Shown one piece after another: positions 49,463 through 57,791 of a DNA stretch of 64,000 nucleotides. Both the position numbers and the translations under genes were made by a program. Under the pieces are notes generated by a model. That model was given only the letters and a program-made list of their open reading frames with translations. It did not search any database and was not told the origin of the DNA. Every line of letters starts with the position of its first letter. Position 1 is the stretch's first letter. Origin of the DNA: JAOTZA01 sp965224065 (GTDB taxonomy: Bacteria; Acidobacteriota; Thermoanaerobaculia; Multivoradales; JAHEKO01); the NCBI GenBank assembly GCA_965224065.1, contig CBDCYF010000005.1, positions 2,046,001 through 2,110,000 on the forward strand, written 5' to 3'.

Positions 49463-50533
49463 ATGGAGCTCGGGATCACCGGTTTCCCCAAAGCGGGCAA
49501 GACCACACTGTTCAATCTACTCACCTCGTCCGAGGCGGCGACCGACAAGTTCGCCAAGTCGACCGAGGCCCATGTCGGCGTCGCCCGGGTCCCCGACGCT
49601 CGACTGGACGCCCTGCGCGAGCTTTTTCAGCCAAAGAAGTTTACGCCGGCCACGGTTCGTTACGTCGACATCCCGGGGGTAGAAAAGGGTCACGGTGCCG
49701 ACGATCTCAACCTCGTCCAGCTCAAGGAGGTCGACGCGCTGGTCCATGTCGTACGGGCGTTCGAGGACCCCGAGCTACTTCATCCCGAAGGCTCGATCGA
49801 CCCGGCGCGCGATGTCGCCTCGTTCGATCTCGAGCTGGTGTTCGCCGACCTCGAACTGGTCGAGCGCCGGATCGAAAAGCTCGAACAGGCCAAAAAACGC
49901 ATCCTGACCGACGCCGAGAAACGAGAGCTGGCGCTTCTCCAAGAAGTCATCCGGCCGGCACTCGAAAAAGAGCAGCCCCTGCGATCGCTCGACTTGCCGG
50001 AAGATGACGAAAAGCGTCTCCGAGGGTTCCAACTGCTCTCGGCCAAGCCGCTTCTGCTGGTCGTCAACGTCGGGGAGGACCAGCTCGCCGATTCGAGCAC
50101 CGAGTCGCTCGGCATCGCGCCCGGCCCGTCGACTGAAATGGTCGTGATGAGCCTGCCGATCGAGACCGAGATCTCCCAGCTCGCGGCAGAGGAGCAGCGC
50201 GAGTTTCTCGCCGAGCTGGGTCTCGAGGCGCCCAGCCTCGACCGCACGATCCAGGCGAGCTACCGACTACTCGGCCGGATCTCGTTCTTCACCGTCGGCG
50301 AAGACGAAGTGCGCGCCTGGACGATCCGACAGGGCACTCCCGCCCGCCGGGCGGCCGGAGCGATCCACAGCGACCTAGAGCGCGGCTTTATCCGCGCCGA
50401 GGTGGTGTCGTGGGAGGAGCTCCTGGAGGCCAAGACCCTCGCCGCCTGTCGCGAGGCCGGCAGCCTTCGGATCGAAGGCAAGGACTACGTGGTGTCAGAC
50501 GGCGAGGTCGTCCACGTGCGTTTCAACGTCTGA
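49463..50533 (+). CDS. ychF: YchF/Obg-family P-loop ATPase
   Basis: A 356-residue translation-associated NTPase. Walker A is GITGFPKAGKTTLFNLLTSS; G3 is VDIPGVEKGHG; in place of NKxD it has LVVNVGED, as in YchF, which prefers ATP. The helical domain (LELVERRIEKLEQAKKRI) and the C-terminal TGS/DUF933 domain (FFTVGEDEVRAWTIRQGTPA, IHSDLERGFIRAEVV) are in order. The switch-I region (DKFAKSTEAHVGVARVPDAR) departs from the common YPF-type motif, so it is a divergent member. GGAGGG precedes the ATG. It is a single-gene unit convergent with parA. Confidence 0.85.
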   Translation: MELGITGFPKAGKTTLFNLLTSSEAATDKFAKSTEAHVGVARVPDARLDALRELFQPKKFTPATVRYVDIPGVEKGHGADDLNLVQLKEVDALVHVVRAFEDPELLHPEGSIDPARDVASFDLELVFADLELVERRIEKLEQAKKRILTDAEKRELALLQEVIRPALEKEQPLRSLDLPEDDEKRLRGFQLLSAKPLLLVVNVGEDQLADSSTESLGIAPGPSTEMVVMSLPIETEISQLAAEEQREFLAELGLEAPSLDRTIQASYRLLGRISFFTVGEDEVRAWTIRQGTPARRAAGAIHSDLERGFIRAEVVSWEELLEAKTLAACREAGSLRIEGKDYVVSDGEVVHVRFNV

Positions 50534-50535
50534 CG

Positions 50536-50550
50536 GCGGCCGTGGGCCGC
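50536..50550 (+). terminator. Hairpin between convergent ychF and parA
   Basis: GCGGCC/GGCCGC with a three-base loop starts three bases after the ychF stop codon, in a gap of only 42 bases before the parA end. No T run follows, so termination there is only possible. Confidence 0.35.
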
Positions 50551-50575
50551 GGCCCTAGCAGCTGGTCTGTCCTCT

Positions 50576-51337
50576 TTAGCGCGTCAGCTTGCGGATCATC
50601 TCCGCGCCCAGCCGGCTGTAGGCCTGGGCGCCCGTCGACCAGCGGTCAAACTCGAAGATCGTCATCCCGCGCTGGGGTGCTTCGGCGAGTCGCACATTGA
50701 TCGGAATCGTGGTGCGGAACACCTGCCCCGAATAGGCTCGCCGCACCTTGCGCACCAACTGATCGGTGACCTTGATGCGGTGATCCACCATGGTCAGCAA
50801 GATTCCCAGAAGCTGTGGCCGGCGTACGAACAGCGAGCTCATCTCCTCCAGGCCTTCGAAGAACCGCGCCACCGCCTCGACCGCCAGATCGTGCGGCACC
50901 ACCGGGAGGACATAGCTGTTGCAAGCGGTCAGCGCATTGACGGTCAGAAGCGATAGCCCCGGCGGGCAGTCGAGCAGAACAAAATCGTAGCGTCGCCGAA
51001 CCGGCGCCAGCGCCTTGGCGAGGATCTTTCCCGGCTCCTGCTTGCGCGCCATGGCCACATCCGCCGACGCCAGGTCGGTCGCTCCGGTGACCAGATCCAG
51101 ACCCGGGATGCCGGTATCGATCACGACGTCCGGGATCGAGCGTCCCTCGACCAGCACCGAGGCCGACGAGGGCTTGAGGTCCTTTTTCGCCACACCCAGC
51201 GAGTGACTGGAGGAGGCCTGTGGATCGAGATCGACCACCAGGACCTTGAGGTCGCTGTTGGCAAAGGCCGCGGCCAGATTCACCGTGGTGGTGGTCTTTC
51301 CCACGCCGCCCTTGACGTTGACAAACGAGACGATCAT
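50576..51337 (-). CDS. parA: ParA/Soj-family ATPase
   Basis: A 253-residue deviant-Walker ATPase. MIVSFVNVKGGVGKTTTTVN carries the signature Lys residues; VVDLDPQASSSHSLGV is Walker A' and FVLLDCPPGLSLLTVNAL is Walker B. The ATG at 51337 is preceded by GGAGAGGAGG; an upstream in-frame start would add ten residues. No parB or parS-like repeat is adjacent, and gene length is that of solitary ParA/MinD-like proteins, which position cargo such as chromosomes, chemoreceptors or protein complexes. The cargo is unknown. Confidence 0.9.
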   Translation of the reverse strand: MIVSFVNVKGGVGKTTTTVNLAAAFANSDLKVLVVDLDPQASSSHSLGVAKKDLKPSSASVLVEGRSIPDVVIDTGIPGLDLVTGATDLASADVAMARKQEPGKILAKALAPVRRRYDFVLLDCPPGLSLLTVNALTACNSYVLPVVPHDLAVEAVARFFEGLEEMSSLFVRRPQLLGILLTMVDHRIKVTDQLVRKVRRAYSGQVFRTTIPINVRLAEAPQRGMTIFEFDRWSTGAQAYSRLGAEMIRKLTR

Positions 51338-51524
51338 GCGAGCCTCCTCTCCTTTTTGGGGCGCCAATATTACAGGAGGGGGGATTCAGCTCGCTCGATG
51401 ACATTGGCGCCTCGGGGTCGCCCTCCGCTCCAGCTCAAGCAGCATCCGCTGCGGGCGACCCGCTCGGCGCTGGATCGTCGAGCAAGCTCAGGCCCGGCCT
51501 GGTCTCCCCCGGCCGTTCAGATCG

Positions 51525-52142
51525 TCAAGGAAACAGCTTCCCAATCTCCCGCCAGCTCTCGCACCGGGAGATACCGTCGATCGGTTCGGGATGGCGATTC
51601 CAGGGACGGTCCATCAGGCTCACCGGCACACCTACGGTGTCGGCCAGGAAGCGAGCCATGTCCATCGAGTCTTCGACGGCAAAAAGAAAATCTTCTTTCG
51701 CCAGCTCGTCGAGCGAGACCGGCGGGGTGGTCTCTTCGATCCCGGCGCCCGGGTGGATCTCGTGTGAGTATTTGTCGACAAAGCGCAGCGAATGATGGGG
51801 CACTCGATGCCGCTCGAGCCAACGGCGCGATACGTCCTCGGTGGACGGTGGCCGACCAGTCAGGATCGAGATTCGGTGCCCGGCCTCGGCCCACTCGGCC
51901 AGCACGTCGATGGCCCCGTCCATCGGCGCAAGGGCTTCGAGCACTTCTTCGCGGTGTGCGGCAACAAAAAAGGCCTCGAGCTCCTTGCGGTCGAGACCAA
52001 AGGAGATCCCGAGGTTGAAGGACTCCATGTCCTCGAATTCGACCGTGCGGCCGAACTCCCGCGCCAGGACTTCCACGAATCCGCGGCCCGTCTCGCTCAA
52101 GACGTCGTCCAAGTCGACGTAGACTTGCTTCGACGCGCTCAT
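51525..52142 (-). CDS. HAD-superfamily phosphatase (5'-nucleotidase-like)
   Basis: A 205-residue HAD hydrolase. Motif I is VYVDLDDVLSETG with nucleophile Asp10 and acid Asp12, motif II is ISILTGRPPS, and the late Asp motif is FAVEDSMDMA. Cap sequence and length suit the 5'(3')-deoxyribonucleotidase-like group, but the substrate is not certain. The start codon is at the edge of the 60-base repeat array; a reverse frame running through that array ends in a TGA that overlaps this ATG. Confidence 0.78.
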   Translation of the reverse strand: MSASKQVYVDLDDVLSETGRGFVEVLAREFGRTVEFEDMESFNLGISFGLDRKELEAFFVAAHREEVLEALAPMDGAIDVLAEWAEAGHRISILTGRPPSTEDVSRRWLERHRVPHHSLRFVDKYSHEIHPGAGIEETTPPVSLDELAKEDFLFAVEDSMDMARFLADTVGVPVSLMDRPWNRHPEPIDGISRCESWREIGKLFP

Positions 52143-52162
52143 CGGACTGGAAACCTAGCAGA

Positions 52163-52342
52163 ACGGCCGGCAGAGGCGCCGGCCGCTTCAATCACCTGGG
52201 ACGATTCGTCGGCCGCCTCGAAACGGCCGGCAGAGGCGCCGGCCGCTTCAATCACCTGGGGCGATTCGTCGGCCGCCTCGTAACGGCCGGCAGAGGCGCC
52301 GGCCGCTTCAATCACCTGGGGCAATTCGTGGGCGGCCTCTGG
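52163..52342. repeat. Tandem array: three 60-base units each with a REP-like hairpin
   Basis: Units begin at 52163, 52223 and 52283, with period exactly 60. Each has stem CGGCCGGC/GCCGGCCG, loop AGAGGC and tail CTTCAATCACCTGGG followed by CGATTCGTCGGCCGCCTCG-type spacer. Differences among the copies are few. A fourth, broken unit follows to about 52355 (GGCGGCCTCTGGCGGCCG). The array fills the gap between the divergent HAD and DUF2461 genes. Confidence 0.9.
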
Positions 52343-52444
52343 CGGCCGTTTCGCCGCCAACCGTCACTGGAGTCCGGCGATCAGCCGTTCACGCGCTGCT
52401 AGTATCGATCTCCCTCTATCCGGCAACGCAACAGGAGAAGCGCG

Positions 52445-53140
52445 ATGGCCAAGTCGACTGCGACACATTTCACCCCGGCACTGTTCCGGTTCCTGCGGGA
52501 TCTCAAGAAAAACAACAACCGCGACTGGTTCCAGGCCAACAAGGCCCGTTACGAGGCGGACGTCAAGGAGCCCGCGCAGCAGTTCATCAGCGACTTTGGC
52601 CCGTCGCTGGCCAAGATCAGTCCCCATTTCAACGCCGATCCGCGGCCGAGCGGCGGATCTCTGTTCCGCATTTACCGCGACGTCCGCTTCTCGAAGGACA
52701 AGACCCCCTATAAGACGTCGGTCGGGATTCAGTTCCGGCACAAGGCGGGCAAGAACGCCCACGCCCCGGGCTTCTATCTCCACCTCGAGCCGGGTGGCAT
52801 TTTCGCCGGGATCGGGGTCTGGCGCCCCGACGGGCCGTCGCTCAAGAAGATCCGCGACGCGATCGCCACCGATCCCACCGGCTGGAAGCGGGCGATTGGC
52901 GGCAAGCCATTCAAGCAGCACTACCAGCTCGACGGCGACTCGCTCAAACGGCCCCCTAAAGGCTACGACCCCGAGCACCCGTTGATCGAGGATCTCAAAC
53001 GCAAGGACTTCATCGCGGGCAGCCGGCTGACGCAGAAGCAGGTGGTCTCGGCCGGCTTCATCGACGTGTTTGCCGGTCGCTGCCAGGCCGGCAAGCCCTT
53101 TGTGCGGTTTCTGTGCAAGGCGGTCGGAGCACCTTTCTAG
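52445..53140 (+). CDS. DUF2461-family protein
   Basis: A 231-residue protein of the DUF2461 (TIGR02453) family: FTPALFRFLRDLKKNNNRDW at the start, FNADPRPSGGSLFRIYRDVR, FSKDKTPYKTSVGIQFRH, and PGFYLHLEPGGIFAGIGVW. The length is normal. Function in the family is not established. CAGGAG precedes the ATG. Its 3' end overlaps by 28 bases the likely GTG start of the next gene. Confidence 0.9.
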   Translation: MAKSTATHFTPALFRFLRDLKKNNNRDWFQANKARYEADVKEPAQQFISDFGPSLAKISPHFNADPRPSGGSLFRIYRDVRFSKDKTPYKTSVGIQFRHKAGKNAHAPGFYLHLEPGGIFAGIGVWRPDGPSLKKIRDAIATDPTGWKRAIGGKPFKQHYQLDGDSLKRPPKGYDPEHPLIEDLKRKDFIAGSRLTQKQVVSAGFIDVFAGRCQAGKPFVRFLCKAVGAPF

Positions 53141-55401
53141 CCGCACCCCACCGATCATGGGGGCCGAAGCGACCGCAAACCGCGCGGCTCGGCCGCGTTG
53201 GTCCGTCCCGCTACGTTCTGGTCCGCTTGGTGGTCTTCGCCGGTCTCGTGTTGACCGCCGGGTGCGGCGGCCGGCCAACCACAGAAACGCTGCTGGAATT
53301 GGCCGAAGCGCTGCCGCTGGCCGAGATCCGCCAAGAGCCCGGTCGGATCGACCTCGGGACTCCGGCGGCCAATCTCGTCCAGCTCGAGGGCTGGTCGTGG
53401 GACGAGACTCCCCGCGGTGGACCGAGCCTGACGTGGGGGGTCGGGGCGGCCTCGCGGTTGGAGATCTTTGTGATCGAACCGAGAGCGCTGCCGCTGCGCG
53501 CCCGTTCGATGCCGTACGACATTCCCGGTGTCGAGGCGCAACGCGTCCGGATCGAGGTCAACGGAGAGGCGGCCGGGGAGTGGACGCTCGGCCCGGGGTG
53601 GCAAGAGACCGAGCTCGACCTGCCGGAAAGCCTGTTGCGACCGGGCTCGAACGAGCTGGCCTTCCACTACTCACGGGGCGCTTCGCCCAAAAGCCTGGGC
53701 CGTTCTTCGGATAGCCGCTGGCTTGCGGTCGCCTGGGACTGGGTGGAGGTCGGCACGGCGCCCGGCAGCGCCGCCCGCGCCGACCCCGCGCGGGGACTGT
53801 TGCACCTGCCCGCGGGAACTCGGACCGACTATTTCTTCGAGCTGCCGGTGCCGGCGAGGCTGTCGGCCCGACTGGCGCGTCGAAGTTCTTCCGGTTTGCG
53901 GGTCGAGGCCCTGCTCGACGGCAGCGCCACGCCCCAGAGTGTGGTTTTCGACAGCAGCTCTCGGACGATTGAGATGGACCTGGCCCCCGGTCTCAACCGG
54001 CTGCGGCTCGAAGCACCGGTCGCCCTGGATCAGACGCCCCCGGTGGCGTTGCGCGACGCGGTCCTCGAGACGGACCACGAACTGCCCCTGCCGGCGGACG
54101 AACTAGCTTCCGCGCCGGCTTGTGGCTCCGACGAGCCGCCTGACGTCTTTGTCTACCTCATCGATACGCTCCGCGCCGACCGCCTCAGCCTCTACGGTCA
54201 CATGCCCGAGGTCTCACCGGCACTCGCCGCTTTTTCCGGAGACGCGGTGCTTTTCGAGGCAGCCATCGCGCAATCGTCCTGGACCAAGGCTTCGGTGGCG
54301 TCGATCTTCACCGGTCTATGGCCCTGGAGCCACGGCGTCCAAGGCCTCGAAGACCGGCTGCCGGACGATCTGCCCTCGCTGCCTCGTCTGCTCCACAACG
54401 GCGATTACCAGACCGCCGCGGTGGTGGCGAACCCGCACATCTCGGCGGTGTTCGGCTTTGACGACGGTTTTGAGGAGTTCCGGCTCCTGGAAGAGCTCAC
54501 CACTCCCTCCGAGACCGTCCACGCCGCCATGCTCGAGCTGCTCGATCGTCAGATGGTCGACCGCCCACGGTTTGGCTACGTGCACACGATCGATCCTCAC
54601 GCGCCCTACGCTCCACCCGAGCCGTATCGCACCCGTTTTGCGGCATCAGTCCGCGACCTCGAGCTCGGTACCGTGACCGCCTTGGCCGCGCGAGCGCAGA
54701 CGCGAAAGGCGCCCCGTCCCGAGGAGGTCGAAGCGCTGACCGCTCTCTACGACGCCGAGATCGCCTACAACGACTACGAGTTGGGACGGTTCTTCGACGG
54801 GCTGCGCCAGCGGGGACTCTATGAAGACGCGCTGATCATCGTCGTATCGGATCACGGAGAAGAGTTCTATGACCACGGCGGATGGACCCATGGGAAGACC
54901 CTCTATTCAGAGGTGGTACACGTTCCGCTGTTGATCAAGTTTCCGGACGGCGCCGGAGCCGGTCGCCGCGTCTCCTCGCCGGTCCAGCACCTCGACCTTC
55001 TGCCCACGATCCTCGACTGTGCCGGTCTCGCAAACCCACCCGGGCTCCAGGGCGAGAGCCTGGCGCGGTCCGAATGGTCGGACGACCACTCCACGATGCG
55101 GCCGAGACCCATGCTGTCCTACCTGCACTATTCGAGATACGACGGAGCCAGCGTCGTGCTCGGCGACTGGAAGCTCATCGTGCCGATCCCGGGCTCTCCC
55201 GACGTGGCCCGCGAGCTCTACCATCGCCTGGACGATCCCGCCGAGCAACGCGACTTGGCCGAGGAGCGCCCGGTGATGGCCGGATACCTGGCGACCTTGC
55301 TTCGCCGCGCTCTGGCCGAATCACCCGCCGGACGGAGCCAGCCGGTCCAGCTCGACGACAACACGGCGCGGCGTCTTCGCGCCCTCGGCTATCTCAACTG
55401 A
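53113..55401 (+). CDS. Sulfatase-fold lipoprotein without the formylglycine Cys
   Basis: A 762-residue lipoprotein; signal LVRLVVFAGLVLTAGC ends at about residue 51. The GTG at 53113 is the only in-frame start that keeps the signal, but it overlaps the previous gene. Residues 60-340 are strand-rich, probably beta-sandwich domains. The sulfatase/alkaline-phosphatase fold begins at DVFVYLIDTLRADRLSLYGH and continues with VSDHGEEFYDHGGWTHGKT. At the nucleophile site CxPxR is replaced by QSSWTKASVASIFTG, so Thr or Ser must serve. It may be a phosphodiesterase or phosphotransferase, not a sulfatase. The end reads RRLRALGYLN, like the enzyme at 31965. Confidence 0.78.
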   Translation: MQGGRSTFLAAPHRSWGPKRPQTARLGRVGPSRYVLVRLVVFAGLVLTAGCGGRPTTETLLELAEALPLAEIRQEPGRIDLGTPAANLVQLEGWSWDETPRGGPSLTWGVGAASRLEIFVIEPRALPLRARSMPYDIPGVEAQRVRIEVNGEAAGEWTLGPGWQETELDLPESLLRPGSNELAFHYSRGASPKSLGRSSDSRWLAVAWDWVEVGTAPGSAARADPARGLLHLPAGTRTDYFFELPVPARLSARLARRSSSGLRVEALLDGSATPQSVVFDSSSRTIEMDLAPGLNRLRLEAPVALDQTPPVALRDAVLETDHELPLPADELASAPACGSDEPPDVFVYLIDTLRADRLSLYGHMPEVSPALAAFSGDAVLFEAAIAQSSWTKASVASIFTGLWPWSHGVQGLEDRLPDDLPSLPRLLHNGDYQTAAVVANPHISAVFGFDDGFEEFRLLEELTTPSETVHAAMLELLDRQMVDRPRFGYVHTIDPHAPYAPPEPYRTRFAASVRDLELGTVTALAARAQTRKAPRPEEVEALTALYDAEIAYNDYELGRFFDGLRQRGLYEDALIIVVSDHGEEFYDHGGWTHGKTLYSEVVHVPLLIKFPDGAGAGRRVSSPVQHLDLLPTILDCAGLANPPGLQGESLARSEWSDDHSTMRPRPMLSYLHYSRYDGASVVLGDWKLIVPIPGSPDVARELYHRLDDPAEQRDLAEERPVMAGYLATLLRRALAESPAGRSQPVQLDDNTARRLRALGYLN

Positions 55402-55499
55402 ATCCGGACCGAGCGGACTCCCGCCGCTGCTAGAGTCCCGCCATTCGGTCGCTAGAACGCTTTCGGCCGCCTGGACCCTCGAACAAGGAGACTCGAAGA

Positions 55500-56306
55500 A
55501 TGCAAAACTCCGGAAAGACCCTGCGAGCACACCACGGGTGCGCCGTGCTTGCCTTTTGGATCACAGCGGCCGCCGTCGCGCAAGCCGGCCAAAACCCACC
55601 GGCCGAAGGATTTGACTTGGAAGGCTCACACCAGACGGCCATCGGCCTCGCCGATACCGTGATGGAGAACATGGGCGGACGGGAAGCATGGGACAAGACC
55701 CGCTTTCTCACCTGGAAGTTCTTTGGCCGCCGGTTCCACGTCTGGGACAAGCACACCGGGGACATCCGGGTCGAGGGCGTCGAGCGCGACAGCGGCGAGC
55801 CCTATGTGATCCTGATGAACCTCCACACCAAGAGCGGGCGCGCCTGGCGGGGCGGTCAAGAGCTGGACGGTGAGGAGCTGGCGGAGATGATCGACCACGG
55901 TGAGGCCGCCTGGATCAACGACAGCTACTGGCTGGTAATGCCGTACAAGCTCAAGGACAGCGGCGTCACTCTCACCCAAGTCGGCCCCGGCGAGCTCGAA
56001 GACGGACGTTCCGGCGAGGTGCTCCAGCTCACGTTTCACGACGTGGGACGAACACCAGAGAACAAATACCACGTGTGGATCGCGGAGGACACCGGCCTGG
56101 TCGAGCAGTGGGCTTTCTTTGCCGATGCCGCGGACGAAGAGGCACGGTTCATCACGCCCTGGGCGGATTGGAAGCGCCACGGGGACATCTTGCTCTCGGC
56201 CGACCGCGGAGAGAACGGACACACCGGCGTCGCGGTGCTCGAAGAGCTACCCGAGGGCGTGTTGACCGATCCCGCGCCGGTCGATCTGGCCGGGACGGAA
56301 GACTAG
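55500..56306 (+). CDS. Secreted DUF6503-like protein
   Basis: A 268-residue exported protein (signal AVLAFWITAAAVAQA). AAGGAG precedes the ATG. MGGREAWDKTRFLTWKFFGR, WDKHTGDIRVEG, WINDSYWLVMPYKLKDSGVT, LTFHDVGRTPENKYHVWI and ITPWADWKRHGDILL are very like a conserved family (DUF6503, LolA-like beta-fold) found in Bacteroidota and others. Function is unknown; the fold suggests binding of a lipid or other hydrophobic ligand in the periplasm. It follows the sulfatase-fold gene by 98 bases. Confidence 0.72.
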   Translation: MQNSGKTLRAHHGCAVLAFWITAAAVAQAGQNPPAEGFDLEGSHQTAIGLADTVMENMGGREAWDKTRFLTWKFFGRRFHVWDKHTGDIRVEGVERDSGEPYVILMNLHTKSGRAWRGGQELDGEELAEMIDHGEAAWINDSYWLVMPYKLKDSGVTLTQVGPGELEDGRSGEVLQLTFHDVGRTPENKYHVWIAEDTGLVEQWAFFADAADEEARFITPWADWKRHGDILLSADRGENGHTGVAVLEELPEGVLTDPAPVDLAGTED

Positions 56307-56421
56307 GGTCAGAAGATAGAAGAAAGAAAAAAGGCGCCGGGCCGCAGTACTCGGGGGAAAGCAAAGGGGGTTGCTGGCCGATAAGCCACCTACTGCGACC
56401 CGACGCGAAGAGATTCCTATT

Positions 56422-57042
56422 TCATTTCAAGACGACCAGGGCGACTCTCCGGTTGCGCGCCCGGTCCTCGCGGGAGCCGTTGTCAGCAACCGGCGCCGAC
56501 TCGCCATAAGAGATCACCGACATCCTGTGTAGGGGAAGCCCATGCTCCTGGTTCAGGTAGCGGCGCACGGCTTCGGCTCGTTCTTCGCCCAGACGTAGGT
56601 TGTAGTTCTCCGGGCCCACGGCATCGGTGTGCCCCTGGATCTCCACAAACACGTTCTCGCCACGCGAGACGAGATCGGATGCCAGGGTGTCGAGCGCTCC
56701 CTTGGCATTCCCGTTGAGATCGGCCTTGTCGAAGCCGAACCTCACCAGGTCGTCCGATAGCACTCGCTCGAAAAGAAACTTGCCTTCGGCGAGCTTGCCG
56801 GCGGCGACGGCTCGCTCCAGGGCGTCGCGGGCGGTTTCCGAGATCTCGTCCATGCGCTCATCGTGCTCAGCGAGCTGGATCTCGGCGTTCTCGATCTGAG
56901 ACTGCATCACCTCGATGCGCTCGGCGGCGCGCTCCTCGGTCGCGGCCACCTCGGTTCGAACGTACTTCTTTGTGGCGCATCCGGTGGCCGCCAGTACAAC
57001 CACCGGCAAAAGCCACGCGACGGTTTGTTTCGATCTCCTCAT
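56422..57042 (-). CDS. OmpA/Pal-type peptidoglycan-binding lipoprotein
   Basis: A 206-residue lipoprotein: signal VAWLLPVVVLAATGC with Cys at residue 22, then a coiled coil (ATEERAAERIEVMQSQIENA to HDERMDEISE), then an OmpA domain with VRFGFDKADLNGNAKGALD, VEIQGHTDAVGPENYNLRLG and RVALVVLK. It should tie the outer membrane to peptidoglycan. The ATG at 57042 with GGAGG before it is preferred to one five codons upstream. It lies 37 bases after the bactofilin gene on the same strand, and the pair may be an envelope-shape operon. Confidence 0.9.
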   Translation of the reverse strand: MRRSKQTVAWLLPVVVLAATGCATKKYVRTEVAATEERAAERIEVMQSQIENAEIQLAEHDERMDEISETARDALERAVAAGKLAEGKFLFERVLSDDLVRFGFDKADLNGNAKGALDTLASDLVSRGENVFVEIQGHTDAVGPENYNLRLGEERAEAVRRYLNQEHGLPLHRMSVISYGESAPVADNGSREDRARNRRVALVVLK

Positions 57043-57079
57043 TTCGTTCGCCTCCATCCAGACCTGCGGTCAAGCTCTC

Positions 57080-57610
57080 CTACGCCGTAGACGTCTGAGC
57101 GGCGCTTCGCCGTTCCGGCGGAGGCGTTTCGCGTCCGGTCGCTCGCTGCGAGCCAGTCGCTTTCTTTTTCACCGCTTGGGAGGCGGACCCGGAGGACCCA
57201 ACCGAACCGGGTTGCATGTCGATCGCCCCCTTGAACTTGGCCCCGTTTTCCAGGTTCACTCGCGGCGCCGTGACGTTGCCGCGGACTTTCCCCGACTGGC
57301 GAATAATGACCTGCTTCTCGCCGAAGAGGTTGCCATGCACCTCGCCTTCGACACAGATGCTGGAACCGTGAACGTCGGCCCGTACCCGACCGCTGCGGCC
57401 GATGGTCACGCTCTGGTTGTGAAGCGCCACCTCTCCCTCGAGACGACCCTCGATGACCAGGTCTTCCTCGCCGGTGAGCGTGCCCTTGATCGAGATCGAG
57501 GGACCCAAGCTGGCCACCCCTCCGGTGGCTTGGCGGTTCTTGCCCGCCGCAGCGTTCGCGCCGGGCTCAGGGGGCACGTTTTCCCCCTCGGCTTCGTTGC
57601 GGTTCCACAT
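57080..57610 (-). CDS. Bactofilin (polymer-forming cytoskeletal protein)
   Basis: A 176-residue bactofilin. The central beta-helix spans about residues 35-135 with the repeated pattern ISIKGTLTGEEDLVIEGRLE, GRVRADVHGSSICVEGEVHG and GKVRGNVTAPRVNLENGAKF. Both ends are disordered: an N-terminal Glu/Pro/Ala stretch and a C-terminal Lys/Arg/Ser tail (KKKATGSQRATGRE). It self-assembles into filaments without nucleotide and usually guides local cell-wall growth. ATG at 57610 is likely. It is divergent from the NtrC-like regulator gene. Confidence 0.92.
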   Translation of the reverse strand: MWNRNEAEGENVPPEPGANAAAGKNRQATGGVASLGPSISIKGTLTGEEDLVIEGRLEGEVALHNQSVTIGRSGRVRADVHGSSICVEGEVHGNLFGEKQVIIRQSGKVRGNVTAPRVNLENGAKFKGAIDMQPGSVGSSGSASQAVKKKATGSQRATGRETPPPERRSAAQTSTA

Positions 57611-57739
57611 GCTTGCCGCTCTATAAGGCAAGACCGGTGCCAGCCGGCCGAGCACCCGGGCACTCCGGCTTAAGTCCTTTGTTCAAAAGAAGATATGCCT
57701 TGCGAGCGCTTTGAGCTGAGGATTCCCTGGGTTAAAGAA

Positions 57740-57775
57740 GTCGGAATTATTTTCCGGGCGGCGGCGAATTCCGAC
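57740..57775. promoter_or_regulatory. Perfect 9-base inverted repeat before the NtrC-like gene
   Basis: GTCGGAATT and AATTCCGAC are separated by 18 bases, ending 16 bases before the regulator ATG. Arm-centre spacing of 27 bases suits a dimeric DNA-binding protein such as an NtrC-type regulator acting on its own promoter; an mRNA hairpin near the start is the other reading. Confidence 0.5.
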
Positions 57776-57791
57776 TAGACTGATTCCAGCA

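Noticed and set aside
50576..51337. Chromosome partition locus or replication origin at parA
   Set aside because: No parB, parS-like palindromes, dnaA, gidA or AT-rich repeats were seen nearby.
52163..52342. CRISPR array
   Set aside because: The 60-base units are nearly identical throughout, with no variable spacers, and no cas gene is present. They are tandem copies of a REP-like element.
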